64,000 bases of DNA from Enterococcus sp. 9E7_DIV0242 (GCF_002140975.2 NZ_CP147247.1:2667001-2731000), one strand, 5' to 3'; shown: positions 7,485 to 16,728, counted from the first letter of the stretch. The notes: generated by a model not told the origin, from the letters alone. Program-made: numbers and translations.

Positions 7485-7487
7485 TAA

Positions 7488-7535
7488 AAAGCCGGAGTAT
7501 CCTTCATAATTTGGAAACTCCGGCTTTATTTTATT
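7488..7535. terminator. bidirectional terminator between convergent island genes
   Basis: AAAGCCGGAGT and ACTCCGGCTTT arms (7488-7498, 7517-7527) with T-rich runs on both sides, shared by the rightward Xre gene and the leftward gene ending at 7583. Confidence 0.9.
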
Positions 7536-7582
7536 TTCAAGCAATAGACAATGCTAAAAATATCGACATTGAAAAGATTGTG

Positions 7583-8356
7583 TTAATCTTCATTGTTTCG
7601 AAGCCGCTGTATCTTATCTCTCAATCGTCGTTTCTCTCTCATTACTGAATCAAGTTGAATACTTTCGTTCTCCGCAATCTCCTCTTCCGAAAATTTCATA
7701 AAAGCATACAGAAGTAGTTTGTCCTTCTCAGCAAGCTTATTCATTATAACCTCTTCCAACTCAATATCAGCTTGACAATCTACTGTGTTATCTTTCAAAT
7801 TGCTATGTTTTTTTTCGAACTCCAAAAAAATCATAGGTTTTTTATACCTATTTATTCCAGACTTTCGACCTTTTTTTATTGCCGTTTTACTTTCTTCAGA
7901 TAGATAGTTGTATCTTTCGTCGAACTCTTTCTGTATTTCTTTTTGATTTTTACCTATCTTACCTTCCTCTTCTTGAATATAATGCTTCATCGTTCTTGAC
8001 CGAGCATTAGACACAATATTATTCATTGCTATCTGACTCTCCGGAGAGTTACTAAGTAAAAACCGTTCATATCCATCGTCAAAAATACTGTATCCTTGTT
8101 CAAAAAATCTTTGTTTCCCCAGCATCATTTCATCACAAAGCTGATGGTTAAACTCATCTTGAGTTCGTTTTTTATTCCAACAACCTTTTTCACCAGCTAC
8201 AGTGTAAAGCTTTTTAAAAGAATACTGATAAAACTCAGAATGTCTAGCTTTCCATAAAAGCTTCTTCACTAATTTGTCATTAAGACTTCTTCTTTTTTTT
8301 AATTTTGGCAAATCTTTTTCCTTCTTTCTTGTCCGTTTTTTAGTTTTTGTATTCAC
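7583..8356 (-). CDS. basic island protein with possible sigma region-4-like C-terminus
   Basis: 257 residues and very basic at the N-terminus (KTKKRTRKKEKD...KLKKRR). The middle is helical and charged. The last 50 residues (AEKDKLLLYAFMKFSEEEIAENESIQLDSVMREKRRLRDKIQRLR) follow the spacing of sigma-70 region 4: a helix, an EEIA turn, then a basic recognition-type helix. It has no recognisable region 2. It may be a small sigma or anti-terminator type regulator of the island. The start is followed by a lysine-rich stretch, and the ribosome site is weak. Function is an inference from pattern; confidence is low. Confidence 0.45.
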   Translation of the reverse strand: MNTKTKKRTRKKEKDLPKLKKRRSLNDKLVKKLLWKARHSEFYQYSFKKLYTVAGEKGCWNKKRTQDEFNHQLCDEMMLGKQRFFEQGYSIFDDGYERFLLSNSPESQIAMNNIVSNARSRTMKHYIQEEEGKIGKNQKEIQKEFDERYNYLSEESKTAIKKGRKSGINRYKKPMIFLEFEKKHSNLKDNTVDCQADIELEEVIMNKLAEKDKLLLYAFMKFSEEEIAENESIQLDSVMREKRRLRDKIQRLRNNED

Positions 8357-8664
8357 TATTACTATGAAGGGTTACGAATAGTAACTCTGAATAGTATCTG
8401 CACTAGGTTACAATTAAGTAGCTATTTACCCCTCTTGTTCATTTACTAAATTTAAATACTTTTTGAGAACAGAGTTTAATTAGTTTTAAACAATAATTTT
8501 TAAAGAAGATAACCTCGGAGGAGCGTTCCTCACTCCTCCTCGGTCAAGCTGAAAGGTTGTTCGGGTTTGGGGTGAATAACCCCAAGGTCTTCAAGCTACT
8601 CTTATACCTTTTTACAAAGGCTACTCAGAGAAAAAAAGAATAATTACCGGAGTATATCTGATAA
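8357..8664. other. structured, locally GC-rich intergenic region of the island
   Basis: No gene. Two hairpins stand out: 8513-8543 (CCTCGGAGGAG against CTCCTCCTCGG, two mismatches) and 8567-8585 (perfect 7-bp stem, TTGGGGT/ACCCCAA, 5-nt loop). No T-run follows either, so they are not plain terminators. They lie between the sigma-like gene and the excisionase gene and could be a replication or transfer origin, or recombination directionality sites. Confidence 0.4.
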
Positions 8665-8931
8665 TCAATATGTATGTTCATCTAAGAATTGAACAATGTC
8701 AGTTTTCTTATATAAGCACAGACCATCAATAGTGATTCGTTTCAGCCCCTTCTTACGTAACTTAGCTAGTGTGTTAACTGATATCCCACCTAGAAAAATT
8801 CTAGTTTCTTCTGTAGTAAGATACTCTCCATACCGGTTAGTCAAGTCAGACATTCCTCCAATTACCTCACTAACTCCGGATACAATCTCCATCACTAGCT
8901 CATTCATATCTACATCTACAACCATTCCCAT
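8665..8931 (-). CDS. excisionase-like DNA-binding protein (HTH_17/MerR type)
   Basis: 88 residues. The C-terminal half (YLTTEETRIFLGGISVNTLAKLRKKGLKRITIDGLCLYKKTDIVQFLDEH) is the winged-helix layout of Xis/AlpA-type proteins: helix-turn-helix, short wing, final helix. Such proteins direct integrase toward excision. The ribosome site GGAGGT lies 7 nt before the ATG. It is on the strand opposite the integrase and about 1 kb from it. Confidence 0.65.
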   Translation of the reverse strand: MGMVVDVDMNELVMEIVSGVSEVIGGMSDLTNRYGEYLTTEETRIFLGGISVNTLAKLRKKGLKRITIDGLCLYKKTDIVQFLDEHTY

Positions 8932-9142
8932 TTATTTACCTCCCTCCCAAAAAATTAACTACTTAAAAAAACAAATAATCATAATTACATATTAAACCCA
9001 CAGGTGTTGACTTGCAACCCAAAAATTGAAAAAAACCTTTAAAATAAGCATTTATTGATGATAGACAATAGAACAAGAATCAAAAATCTCATACCTTCGC
9101 TTTATTGGTAAATAACAATAAAATAGATAAATACATATTTTT

Positions 9143-9159
9143 TATTTACTTAGTAAATA
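9143..9159. promoter_or_regulatory. palindromic operator before the integrase-side regulator
   Basis: TATTTACTTAGTAAATA is a perfect 17-bp odd palindrome, about 35 bp before the TTG start at 9192. It is a likely autoregulatory operator. Confidence 0.55.
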
Positions 9160-9191
9160 TTTTGTGTTATCCTGTTGTTGAGGTGATAATT

Positions 9192-9788
9192 TTGAACATT
9201 TTAACTGGAGAGAAACTTTATGATTTAAAAGCCGTAGGTAAACGTATTCGAGAAATTCGTGGTGATTATACGTTAGAAGATTTCGGTTTTCTTGCTGATC
9301 GGACTAGTAAAGCAGCTGTGTATAATTGGGAAAATGGAAAAAGCCTTCCCAATAAGGAGAGGCTAAAAATTATAGCTTTGCTTGGAAAAACGACTGTCGA
9401 ATGGGTTTTATATGGAAATATAGATGAATATATCTCTTCTTTATTCCTTGTCAATTCAAAACCCTATGCCAGTATAAAAGACCTGTATATAAAGTTAGGT
9501 CACGAAAAACTCTTTGACATGTATGAAATGGCTATGCCGGATATAAAGCAATCAATAATTGATAAAGTAGTTGAAAAAGCTAGGCTAAGTAATTGGAGCT
9601 ACTCAGACACACATCACATTACAGATTCATTTTTAATAGTTGCAGATAGCTTGCTAAAGAGAAATCGGTACATAGATAACCTACCGCCAAACATCAAAGA
9701 ATTGTTATCAGCAATTGAACAGCAAAAGCTAACAGATGATGAATTAGACTCTTTACTGACTACTATCCGGAGTTACTTCAAAAATTAA
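9192..9788 (+). CDS. Xre-like repressor next to the integrase
   Basis: 198 residues from a TTG start at 9192, chosen because GAGGTG lies 6 nt before it; upstream codons of the open frame have no ribosome site. The HTH is at about residues 14-65 (GKRIREIRGDYTLEDFGFLADRTSKAAVYNWENGKSLPN), followed by a helical 130-residue C-terminal region with no protease motif, so not a LexA-type repressor. It is probably the island repressor controlling excision. The integrase starts 95 bp downstream. Confidence 0.65.
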   Translation: MNILTGEKLYDLKAVGKRIREIRGDYTLEDFGFLADRTSKAAVYNWENGKSLPNKERLKIIALLGKTTVEWVLYGNIDEYISSLFLVNSKPYASIKDLYIKLGHEKLFDMYEMAMPDIKQSIIDKVVEKARLSNWSYSDTHHITDSFLIVADSLLKRNRYIDNLPPNIKELLSAIEQQKLTDDELDSLLTTIRSYFKN

Positions 9789-9882
9789 GATAAGAAGAAT
9801 TTAATTCGAAAGGTGGGATGCAATGAAAAGTAGCCTGTAAACTCTCTCAGCGGGTTTTATGGCTTCTCAAGGAGGAAAAACA

Positions 9883-11049
9883 ATGGCAACATTTAAAACG
9901 TATAAAAAGAAAGATGGATCAACTAGATGGCTCTACAAAGTTTATCTGGGCAAAGACCCTATAACTGGAAAAGAGATAAGAACTACACGAAGAGATTTCC
10001 AAACAAAGAAGGAAGCTTCTCTGGATTTAGCTCGGTTACAATTAGAAATTGAATCTAACGGTATCGGTAACCGGAATACTGTAAAAACCTACCAAGAGCT
10101 TTATGAACTATGGATGAGTCAACACAAAGAGAATATTCGAAATACAACAGAGCAACGGATTAGAAATTACTTTAAAAATCAAATTCTTCCATACTTCGGT
10201 AAACTTAAATTAGATACGATTACACCGACAATGTGCCAAAAAATACTATCTGAATGGGCAAAGAAATATAAAGCTTTTCAGAAAGTAAAGAGCTATGCTT
10301 CCCAAGTCTTCAAATACGGTATATTAATTGGTGTGATTAAGGACAATCCCATGGAACGCACGGTTACACCTAAATCCAAAACAAAGTCTTCTAAATCAAT
10401 AGATGAAGTTTACACTAAAGAAGAACTTCAACAATTTTTCAATTGTCTCGAAGAACTAAAAGACGAACGTGCAATTGCATTTTTTAGACTAGCTTCCTAC
10501 ACCGGTGCCAGAAAGGGTGAAATACTTGGCTTAACATGGAAGGATATAGACTTCGAAGCAAAGACTATATCTTTTAACAAGACACTTATTGAACTATCAG
10601 ATGGCTCTTTGCATTTGAATCCCACTAAAACTGATAAATCTAATCGGGTAATCACTATTGATGATGGTACTATAGTCATTTTAAAAAAATGGAAACGGTC
10701 TGTAATCAAAAAAAATCTATCACGTGGTATCCGAATAGATAATATGGAAGACGTTCCGGTAATTAGTACCATTAAAGCTAATAAAAAAAGGGACTTCCTA
10801 TATAAAGCCTATCCGAATCATGTAATGGATAAGGTGGTTAGGAAGTTCCCTGATATGAAAATTATTAAGGTACACGGCTTTAGAAAGACTCACGCCAGTT
10901 TGTTATTTGAAGCCGGAGCACAGATAAAAGACGTTCAAGATCGTTTAGGTCACTCTTCTTCTAAAACGACAATGGATATCTACATTCAAGTATCTCAAAA
11001 TCGACAAGAGGAGACTGTAGAAATGTTCTCTTCCTTCATGAACGGGTGA
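9883..11049 (+). CDS. int: tyrosine recombinase (site-specific integrase)
   Basis: 388 residues from ATG 9883 with AAGGAGG 7 nt upstream. N-terminal AP2-like arm-binding domain (KTYKKKDGSTRWLYKVYLGKDPITGK), then a SAM-like core-binding domain (NTVKTYQELYELWMSQ). The catalytic domain has Arg in YTGARKGEILGL, His-x-x-Arg in HGFRKTHASLL, His in RLGHSSSKTTMDIY and the nucleophile Tyr in that last motif. All catalytic residues are present. The gene ends 77 bp before mnmG and should recombine the repeats at 2423 and 11135. Confidence 0.92.
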   Translation: MATFKTYKKKDGSTRWLYKVYLGKDPITGKEIRTTRRDFQTKKEASLDLARLQLEIESNGIGNRNTVKTYQELYELWMSQHKENIRNTTEQRIRNYFKNQILPYFGKLKLDTITPTMCQKILSEWAKKYKAFQKVKSYASQVFKYGILIGVIKDNPMERTVTPKSKTKSSKSIDEVYTKEELQQFFNCLEELKDERAIAFFRLASYTGARKGEILGLTWKDIDFEAKTISFNKTLIELSDGSLHLNPTKTDKSNRVITIDDGTIVILKKWKRSVIKKNLSRGIRIDNMEDVPVISTIKANKKRDFLYKAYPNHVMDKVVRKFPDMKIIKVHGFRKTHASLLFEAGAQIKDVQDRLGHSSSKTTMDIYIQVSQNRQEETVEMFSSFMNG

Positions 11050-11051
11050 CC

Positions 11052-11064
11052 GACGGAGTCAAAA
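11052..11064 (+). repeat. GACGGAGTCAAAA motif at the right island end
   Basis: Matches the repeated GACGGAGTC motif at 2557-2581 by the left end. It is a possible integrase arm site or a fossil of the integrase tail. Confidence 0.4.
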
Positions 11065-11125
11065 CCGAGGTCAATTGATAGTATGAGTGTTCAGCAACCA
11101 CTATAAATCCTTTGGTACCAAGGGA

Positions 11126-13024
11126 TTACGGCTGTACCTTCGCTATCTTTCCTTGTTCGATATACACCATCAAAATACTAAGGTCTGCTGGATTTACACC
11201 ACTGATTCGGCTTGCTTGAGCAATGGTTTCCGGTTGGATTTTCTGCAGCTTTTGTCTTGCTTCTGTAGCCAATCCATTGATTGCTTCGTAATCGATATTT
11301 TCCGGAATCCGTTTTGCTTCCATTCGTTTTAGCTTCTCTACTTTTTCAAGAGCTTTTTTGATATATCCTTCATACTTAAGTTGAATTTCAACCTGTTCAA
11401 TTACTTTATCTGTCAGTGGTTCATCAGGCATAGCGATGAACTGCTGAACCTCGTGATACGTCATTTCGGGACGTTTTAAGAAATCTCCAGCAAGAACACC
11501 ATCCTTCAACGGAACAGAGCCCTTCTCGACTAAGAAAGCCTGTACAGCCTCAGTAGGTTTTACTCTCACTGTATTCAGACGCTTGATCTCTTTTTCTACA
11601 GCTTCTTTTTTAGCCAGATATGCGTGATATTGCTCTTCTTTAACCAATCCGATCCCGTGCCCTTTTTCTGTTAAACGCAAATCGGCATTATCATGGCGCA
11701 GAATCAAACGATATTCGGCACGTGATGTCAACAAGCGATACGGTTCATTGGTCCCTTTTGTAACCAAATCATCAATCATTACACCAATATAACCATCGCT
11801 ACGCTTCATCACAAAAGGTTCTTTGCCTTGCACTTTTAATGCTGCATTGATTCCGGCAATCAGTCCTTGCCCAGCAGCTTCTTCATACCCACTCGTGCCG
11901 TTCGTCTGACCGGCAGTGAATAAATTCTCGATCACTTTCGTTTCTAAAGTCGGACGTAATTGATGAGGAACAACAACATCATATTCGATTGCATAACCAG
12001 TACGCATCACTTCTGCTTTTTCCAGTCCGGCAATCGAATGTAAGACATCGGTTTGTACATCCTCAGGCATCGAAGTGGATAAGCCTTGTACGTAGACTTC
12101 CTCTGTGTTCAGTCCTTCTGGCTCTAAGAATAACTGATGACGTGGTTTATCAGAAAATCGAACGATTTTATCTTCAATAGAAGGACAATAACGAGCCCCT
12201 ACCCCTTCAACAATCCCTGTAAACATGGGCGCACGATGTAGATTATTCTGAATAATCTCATGTGTCCCCTCATTAGTATAGGTCAACCAACAAGAACGCT
12301 GCTCCATATTGTAGGCACTGTCCGGCGTACTGAAGCTGAAATGATTGGGTACTTCATCGCCTGGTTGCTCCTCTGTCACAGAATAATCGATACTGCTTGA
12401 CTTAACTCGTGGTGGAGTTCCTGTTTTGAAACGATCCATTTCAAGTCCAAGTTCTTTCAAATGATCAGCCAATCCGATAGATGGCAGTGAATTATTCGGT
12501 CCAGAAGAATACTTCAATTCACCGATAATAATTTCGCCCCGCAATGCAGTTCCCGCTGTAATAATTACTGCTTTACTTTGATATTTTGCACCTGTAGAAG
12601 TCACGACACCCTGACAGATTCCGTTTTCTACAATTAGCTGTTCTACAATCCCCTGACGCAGTGTTAGATTTTCCGTCCGTTCGATCGTATGCTTCATTTC
12701 AGAGGCGTAAGCGTGCTTATCTGCTTGCGCACGCAAGGCACGAACAGCCGGGCCTTTCCCAGTATTCAGCATCCGCATTTGAATATATGTTTTGTCGATG
12801 TTACGGCCCATTTCTCCGCCCAATGCATCGATTTCTCTTACAACGACACCCTTTGCCGGTCCTCCAACAGAAGGATTGCAAGGCATAAAAGCGACCATAT
12901 CCAAGTTGATCGTCAGCAGCAGTGTCTTACTGCCCATACGCGCAGCAGCCAACGCAGCTTCCGATCCAGCATGTCCTGCGCCGACTACGATAACATCATA
13001 GGTTTCTGCATTAAATTGATTCAT
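11126..13024 (-). CDS. mnmG: tRNA uridine-34 5-carboxymethylaminomethyl synthesis protein MnmG
   Basis: 632 residues, normal length. FAD-binding protein that, with MnmE, modifies the wobble uridine of several tRNAs. The dinucleotide-fold motif [17 protein letters not shown] lies near residues 15-31, with the family signature [12 protein letters not shown] near 155. C-terminal helical domain present. The last two residues (QP) come from the integrated island; the ancestral end was ETKKI (see 2405-2452). It lies 19 bp downstream of mnmE and is co-transcribed with it. Confidence 0.97.
   Translation of the reverse strand: MNQFNAETYDVIVVGAGHAGSEAALAAARMGSKTLLLTINLDMVAFMPCNPSVGGPAKGVVVREIDALGGEMGRNIDKTYIQMRMLNTGKGPAVRALRAQADKHAYASEMKHTIERTENLTLRQGIVEQLIVENGICQGVVTSTGAKYQSKAVIITAGTALRGEIIIGELKYSSGPNNSLPSIGLADHLKELGLEMDRFKTGTPPRVKSSSIDYSVTEEQPGDEVPNHFSFSTPDSAYNMEQRSCWLTYTNEGTHEIIQNNLHRAPMFTGIVEGVGARYCPSIEDKIVRFSDKPRHQLFLEPEGLNTEEVYVQGLSTSMPEDVQTDVLHSIAGLEKAEVMRTGYAIEYDVVVPHQLRPTLETKVIENLFTAGQTNGTSGYEEAAGQGLIAGINAALKVQGKEPFVMKRSDGYIGVMIDDLVTKGTNEPYRLLTSRAEYRLILRHDNADLRLTEKGHGIGLVKEEQYHAYLAKKEAVEKEIKRLNTVRVKPTEAVQAFLVEKGSVPLKDGVLAGDFLKRPEMTYHEVQQFIAMPDEPLTDKVIEQVEIQLKYEGYIKKALEKVEKLKRMEAKRIPENIDYEAINGLATEARQKLQKIQPETIAQASRISGVNPADLSILMVYIEQGKIAKVQP
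11135..11164 (-). repeat. attR: right copy of the integration core within mnmG
   Basis: Encodes [10 protein letters not shown] of MnmG; pairs with 2423-2452 (27 of 30 identical). Confidence 0.85.
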
Positions 13025-13043
13025 CCAAATTGATTCTCCTTCT

Positions 13044-14441
13044 TTATTTTCCTAGACAGAACTGACTAAACAGCTGTGTTATCAGCTCATCTTGTACACT
13101 ATCTCCAACGATTTCTCCTAAATAATCCCAACAGCGAGTCATGTCGATCTGTACTAGATCGACAGGCATTCCAGCCTGAATGCCACGAATGACCTCATCT
13201 AAGGATAGAACAGCCTGATCCAATAAAGCGATATGACGAGTATTCGAGACATAAGTCGCATCCTTCTCCCCGGTTTCACCACCGAAAAACAGATCGGCTA
13301 TTTTCAGCTCTAACTGCTCCATTCCTGTACTTGATAATACTGAGACCGGTAAGATTTCTTCATTTTCTGCTAATTGGTTTAATTCGGATTTATCCATCTG
13401 TGATGGTAGATCCATTTTGTTCAGTAAAATGATCCGTTTTAACCCATCTGTTGCTGCCAATAGTTGCTTGTCTTCCTCCGTTAGTGCTTCATTTTGATTC
13501 AGCACCAACAAGATCAGATCAGATTCAGCCAACGCTTTACGGCTGCGTTCTACACCGATTCGCTCCACGATATCCTCTGTTTCACGTATTCCAGCTGTAT
13601 CGATCAGTTTTAACGGGACACCGCGAACATTGACATATTCTTCAATCACATCGCGTGTTGTTCCGGCGATATCTGTAACAATCGCCTTTTCCTCCTGTAA
13701 TAAATGATTCAAGAGACTTGATTTACCAACATTCGGACGCCCAATGATTGCTGTACTCAGTCCCTCGCGCAAGATTTTCCCTTGCTTAGCTGTTGTCAGC
13801 AGTCCTTCGATCTGAGCTTTGACAAATTCAGCCTTTTCCAACAAAAGCTTCGTCGTCAGCTCTTCTACATCATCATACTCAGGATAATCGATGTTCACTT
13901 CTACTTGAGCCAACGTCTCTAAAATTTCCTGACGTAGTGTTCGAATCAAACCGGAAAGATTGCCATCAAGCTGATGTAACGCCACCTGCATCGCTTTATC
14001 TGTTTTTGCACGAATCAAATCCATTACCGCTTCAGCCTGAGACAAGTCCATCCGTCCATTCAAAAAGGCCCGTTTCGTAAATTCACCTGGTTCAGCTAAA
14101 CGCGCACCCTCTCTTAGCAAAAGCTGGAGCAGTTGATTTACAACAACTATTCCACCATGACAATTGATCTCGACAACATCTTCTCGAGTAAATGTTTTAG
14201 GCGCTCGCATTACTGAAACCATTACTTCATCAAGTAATTCTGTATTTTTTGGATCAACAATATGTCCATAATGAATCGTATGGGAGGAAACATCACTTAA
14301 TGATTTCGCTCCGGCACGATATACCTTATCTGCAATAGCAATCGCCTCGTCACCACTCAATCGAACGATACTGATTGCTCCTTCTCCGGGAGGCGTAGAA
14401 ATAGCGGCGATTGTATCAAATTCCAATGTCACTTGCTGCAT
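13044..14441 (-). CDS. mnmE: tRNA modification GTPase MnmE
   Basis: 465 residues. N-terminal tetrahydrofolate-binding domain (about 1-120), helical domain interrupted by a G domain (about 220-380) with G1 [10 protein letters not shown]2 DIAGTTRD, G3 DTAG and G4 NKMD, and the diagnostic C-terminal CLGK whose cysteine is functionally important. Partner of MnmG. First gene of the mnmE-mnmG pair. Confidence 0.97.
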   Translation of the reverse strand: MQQVTLEFDTIAAISTPPGEGAISIVRLSGDEAIAIADKVYRAGAKSLSDVSSHTIHYGHIVDPKNTELLDEVMVSVMRAPKTFTREDVVEINCHGGIVVVNQLLQLLLREGARLAEPGEFTKRAFLNGRMDLSQAEAVMDLIRAKTDKAMQVALHQLDGNLSGLIRTLRQEILETLAQVEVNIDYPEYDDVEELTTKLLLEKAEFVKAQIEGLLTTAKQGKILREGLSTAIIGRPNVGKSSLLNHLLQEEKAIVTDIAGTTRDVIEEYVNVRGVPLKLIDTAGIRETEDIVERIGVERSRKALAESDLILLVLNQNEALTEEDKQLLAATDGLKRIILLNKMDLPSQMDKSELNQLAENEEILPVSVLSSTGMEQLELKIADLFFGGETGEKDATYVSNTRHIALLDQAVLSLDEVIRGIQAGMPVDLVQIDMTRCWDYLGEIVGDSVQDELITQLFSQFCLGK

Positions 14442-14663
14442 GCTGTTCTTCCTTTCTATAGTTGACCCTTTAAAAATTTCTATGTATGTGATCGTGTAAA
14501 AAATTGTTGCTTACTCGTTCTAATGATACAAGAACATCTAATAGCCTGATACACCCAACGAAAATCATGTGGAGGATCATCACTCATATCTCTAAAAGTG
14601 AATGAATCGTTGTCCTTAGTCGATTTTTCGTAAAGTCAAAAACAGTTATTCCCATTTTAAACT

Positions 14664-14700
14664 ACAAAAAAAGCGCCCACTCCACCCCTTGTTATGGGCG
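14664..14700 (-). terminator. orphan leftward terminator upstream of mnmE
   Basis: CGCCCA/TGGGCG stem (14700-14674 on the minus strand) followed by CTTTTTTTG. The only leftward transcript it can end is one starting between here and about 14900. Confidence 0.7.
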
Positions 14701-14889
14701 GATTTAGCACTTTGACTGCTTGATCCATCTGTTTTTTACAGGACATAGAATAGCACATTTTTACTCCAATGGCAACTTCAAAAATGTGAAGACATGGCTC
14801 CAAAGACTCATCTCTCCAGACTATTTTCGTTCTTTGTCACCTCCTCAATCACTTTTGATGATTATTTTCTCTTTCATTATCTATTAACT

Positions 14890-14918
14890 TTGCTTTTCTC
14901 ACACCATATCATTACAAT
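14890..14918 (+). promoter_or_regulatory. promoter of the YbjQ-like gene
   Basis: TTGCTT (14890-14895), 17-nt spacer, TACAAT (14913-14918). Confidence 0.65.
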
Positions 14919-14951
14919 AGGGATAAGGAAACAACAAAGGAGGAGAAAAGT

Positions 14952-15299
14952 ATGCCTTTTTCAAGTAAAAAAGACAGTGAACGTGAACGTACAATCATGG
15001 AAAATCGATTCAACAGCATTACATTATCTACAGGAAATGTAAATAAGAAATATATTCTGCGCGATATTATTTTTGCGACTGATTTAGTGGAAATCGATCT
15101 ATTTTCTGAGGAAACCAATCCAAACGAAGTTTTCCAGAATGTCTGCAAAAAATTAAAGCAAATGGCTTTTGAATATGAAGCTGATGCGGTCATCAACTGC
15201 CATTTCGAAGAAAAATTCATCGAAAAAGATGAAAAAAAATATGTTGAAATTTTCGCTTACGGAACAGTTGTTCAATTCACACAAACAACGATCGGTTAA
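14952..15299 (+). CDS. YbjQ-like (putative heavy-metal-binding domain) protein
   Basis: 115 residues with AAAGGAGGAG before the ATG. After a charged N-terminus, residues 20-112 resemble the YbjQ/DUF74 fold: a short strand region, an amphipathic helix (NEVFQNVCKKLKQMAFEYEADAVINCHFEE) and a final strand VEIFAYGTVVQF. The family name suggests metal binding, but this is weakly supported in general, and here only two Cys and two or three acidic clusters are visible. Monocistronic, with its own promoter and terminator. Confidence 0.55.
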   Translation: MPFSSKKDSERERTIMENRFNSITLSTGNVNKKYILRDIIFATDLVEIDLFSEETNPNEVFQNVCKKLKQMAFEYEADAVINCHFEEKFIEKDEKKYVEIFAYGTVVQFTQTTIG

Positions 15300-15310
15300 T
15301 CTGAGCTTAC

Positions 15311-15347
15311 AAAGCAGCCTGTGGCATTAAGTGCCACAGGCTGCTTT
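15311..15347 (+). terminator. strong terminator after the YbjQ-like gene
   Basis: Perfect 16-bp stem (AAAGCAGCCTGTGGCA and its complement, 5-nt loop); the arm ends in TTT and is followed by ATTAT. Confidence 0.9.
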
Positions 15348-15407
15348 ATTATAATACTTCCTCAACCATTGGCGGACTTTCCGTTTTTCACGTTTCTACA
15401 AATAAAA

Positions 15408-15505
15408 CAAAAAAATACCCGATCTAAGAAGGATCGGGCTGGGAGAAGCATTACTGCTTCAACTACTTTATCATCGTATTTGTGTACGCTGATAAGAATG
15501 ATTTC
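15408..15505 (-). ncRNA. candidate small RNA, about 98 nt
   Basis: A full minus-strand transcription unit without a gene: consensus promoter at 15512-15540 and terminator hairpin CCCGATC/GATCGGG (15438-15418) followed by TATTTTTTTG. The predicted RNA holds a second hairpin, GAAGCA-(GTAAT region)-TGCTTC, at about 15443-15458. The only short frame with an ATG stops after three codons. It lies divergently upstream of the dipeptidase gene and could act on it or on distant mRNAs. Confidence 0.6.
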
Positions 15506-15511
15506 GTATAA

Positions 15512-15540
15512 AATATACTTCGTTTACTCACTTTTGTCAA
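15512..15540 (-). promoter_or_regulatory. consensus promoter of the candidate small RNA
   Basis: Perfect TTGACA (15540-15535), 17-nt spacer, TATATT (15517-15512) on the minus strand. Confidence 0.75.
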
Positions 15541-15688
15541 TGCGTTTTGGTCGAATACTGTGAATGTCACAGATTTGACATCTTTTTTTCAACAAGAACA
15601 CCACAAAATTTTTATAGGTATTTTCAAGAAAATATGGACGAAATTTACAGGAAGAGGTACGATAAACAACAATAAGAGGAGGAATGGT

Positions 15689-16669
15689 ATGCTGAATACA
15701 GTAGATATGCACTGTGATACAATCATGAAAGTTTACCAAAGTAAACAAGAGGGAACCTACGAAAAGCTTCGAAAAAATACCTTTCAAATCGATCAAAAAA
15801 AACTGATCGAAGGAGGCTATCTGCTTCAAAATTTTGCTTTATTTATGGATATAAAGGATACAGAAGATCCTTATCAGACCTGCAAAGAGATGGTTCAATG
15901 CTTTTATGATGAAATGGAAGACAACAAAGACTGGATTCTTCCTGTTACGACCTATCAAGAAATCATGGCAAATCAGCAAAATGGAAAGCTCAGCGCGATG
16001 CTCACTATGGAGGAAGGAGCACCAATTAGGGGAGAGCTCAACAAGCTAGAGGAATTTTACCAAGCTGGCGTACGAATGATGACTTTAACTTGGAATTATC
16101 CAAATGAGATTGGCTATCCCAATGCTGCCTTTTTCGATGAGCAGTCACAGCTCCTTTCAATAAAACAAAAGGGATTGACAGAGCAAGGAATTGCGATTGT
16201 TCAACGCATGGAACAGTTGGGAATGATCATCGATGTCTCGCACGGCTCTGATCAGCTGGTAGAAGATATCCTGACCTATACACAAAAACCATTTGTGGCC
16301 AGTCACTCCAATGCACGCGCTATTTGCCCTCATTTTCGTAATCTGCCGGATCATCTAATCAAGAAAATCGCCGATCGTGGTGGTGTCATTGGGATGAATT
16401 ATTGTGACCTCTTCGTTACTAACAATGACAGCGAAACTTTGATTGATGGGTTAGTAAAACACATCAAACATTTCCAAACTGTTGGCGGTATCGACTGTAT
16501 TGGATTGGGCTCCGATTTTGATGGGATTCCTATCACACAGGAGCTACCGGACGCTTCTGCTGTCAATAAGCTGTATCAAGCATTGGTTCGCGAAGGTTTT
16601 TCCAGTGATGAGTTAGAGAAAATATTTTCCAGTAATGTACTAAGAGTATATAAAGATGTTCTTCGTTGA
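15689..16669 (+). CDS. membrane-dipeptidase family metallopeptidase (M19)
   Basis: 326 residues from ATG 15689, 6 nt after AGAGGAGG; the frame is open upstream but lacks a ribosome site there. Zinc-site motifs of the renal-dipeptidase family are visible: HCDT near residue 9, EEG (MLTMEEGAPI) near 109, SHSNAR near 205 and GLGSDFDG near 275. It hydrolyses dipeptides, including D-amino-acid-containing ones in related enzymes. No signal peptide, so cytosolic. Single gene. Confidence 0.88.
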   Translation: MLNTVDMHCDTIMKVYQSKQEGTYEKLRKNTFQIDQKKLIEGGYLLQNFALFMDIKDTEDPYQTCKEMVQCFYDEMEDNKDWILPVTTYQEIMANQQNGKLSAMLTMEEGAPIRGELNKLEEFYQAGVRMMTLTWNYPNEIGYPNAAFFDEQSQLLSIKQKGLTEQGIAIVQRMEQLGMIIDVSHGSDQLVEDILTYTQKPFVASHSNARAICPHFRNLPDHLIKKIADRGGVIGMNYCDLFVTNNDSETLIDGLVKHIKHFQTVGGIDCIGLGSDFDGIPITQELPDASAVNKLYQALVREGFSSDELEKIFSSNVLRVYKDVLR

Positions 16670-16686
16670 TGAAATGGAACCATGCA

Positions 16687-16728
16687 AAAAGCACAGCAAA
16701 TGGATTTTGTTCCAATTACTGTGCTTTT
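16687..16728. terminator. bidirectional terminator between dipeptidase and jag
   Basis: AAAAGCACAG and CTGTGCTTTT arms with T/A runs on both sides, between converging genes. Confidence 0.85.

Larger units (their letters stand above)
2423..11164. mobile_element. 8.7-kb integrative island in the 3' end of mnmG
   Basis: Bounded by the direct repeats 2423-2452 and 11135-11164. Cargo from left to right: integrase-tail remnant, lipoprotein genes (one split by an IS21-family element), two divergent Xre regulators with shared operators, a sigma-like protein, an excisionase-like protein, a third Xre-type regulator and a tyrosine integrase beside the right end. No replication, capsid, terminase or conjugation genes are present, so it is a small genomic island, satellite or decayed element rather than a complete phage or ICE. 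The island keeps mnmG functional by supplying a new gene end. Confidence 0.85.
14442..14951. other. gene-poor region between mnmE and the YbjQ-like gene
   Basis: Holds a leftward terminator (14664-14700) that does not belong to any gene I can call, and the promoter of the rightward gene at 14952. On the minus strand near 14850 there is a strong Shine-Dalgarno-like GAGGAGGTGA without a start codon at normal distance, so a short leader or small RNA upstream of mnmE is possible. Confidence 0.45.

Noticed and set aside
2710..11049. Complete prophage or ICE
   Set aside because: No terminase, capsid, tail, lysis, relaxase or type IV secretion genes; only integrase, excisionase-like, regulators and lipoproteins.
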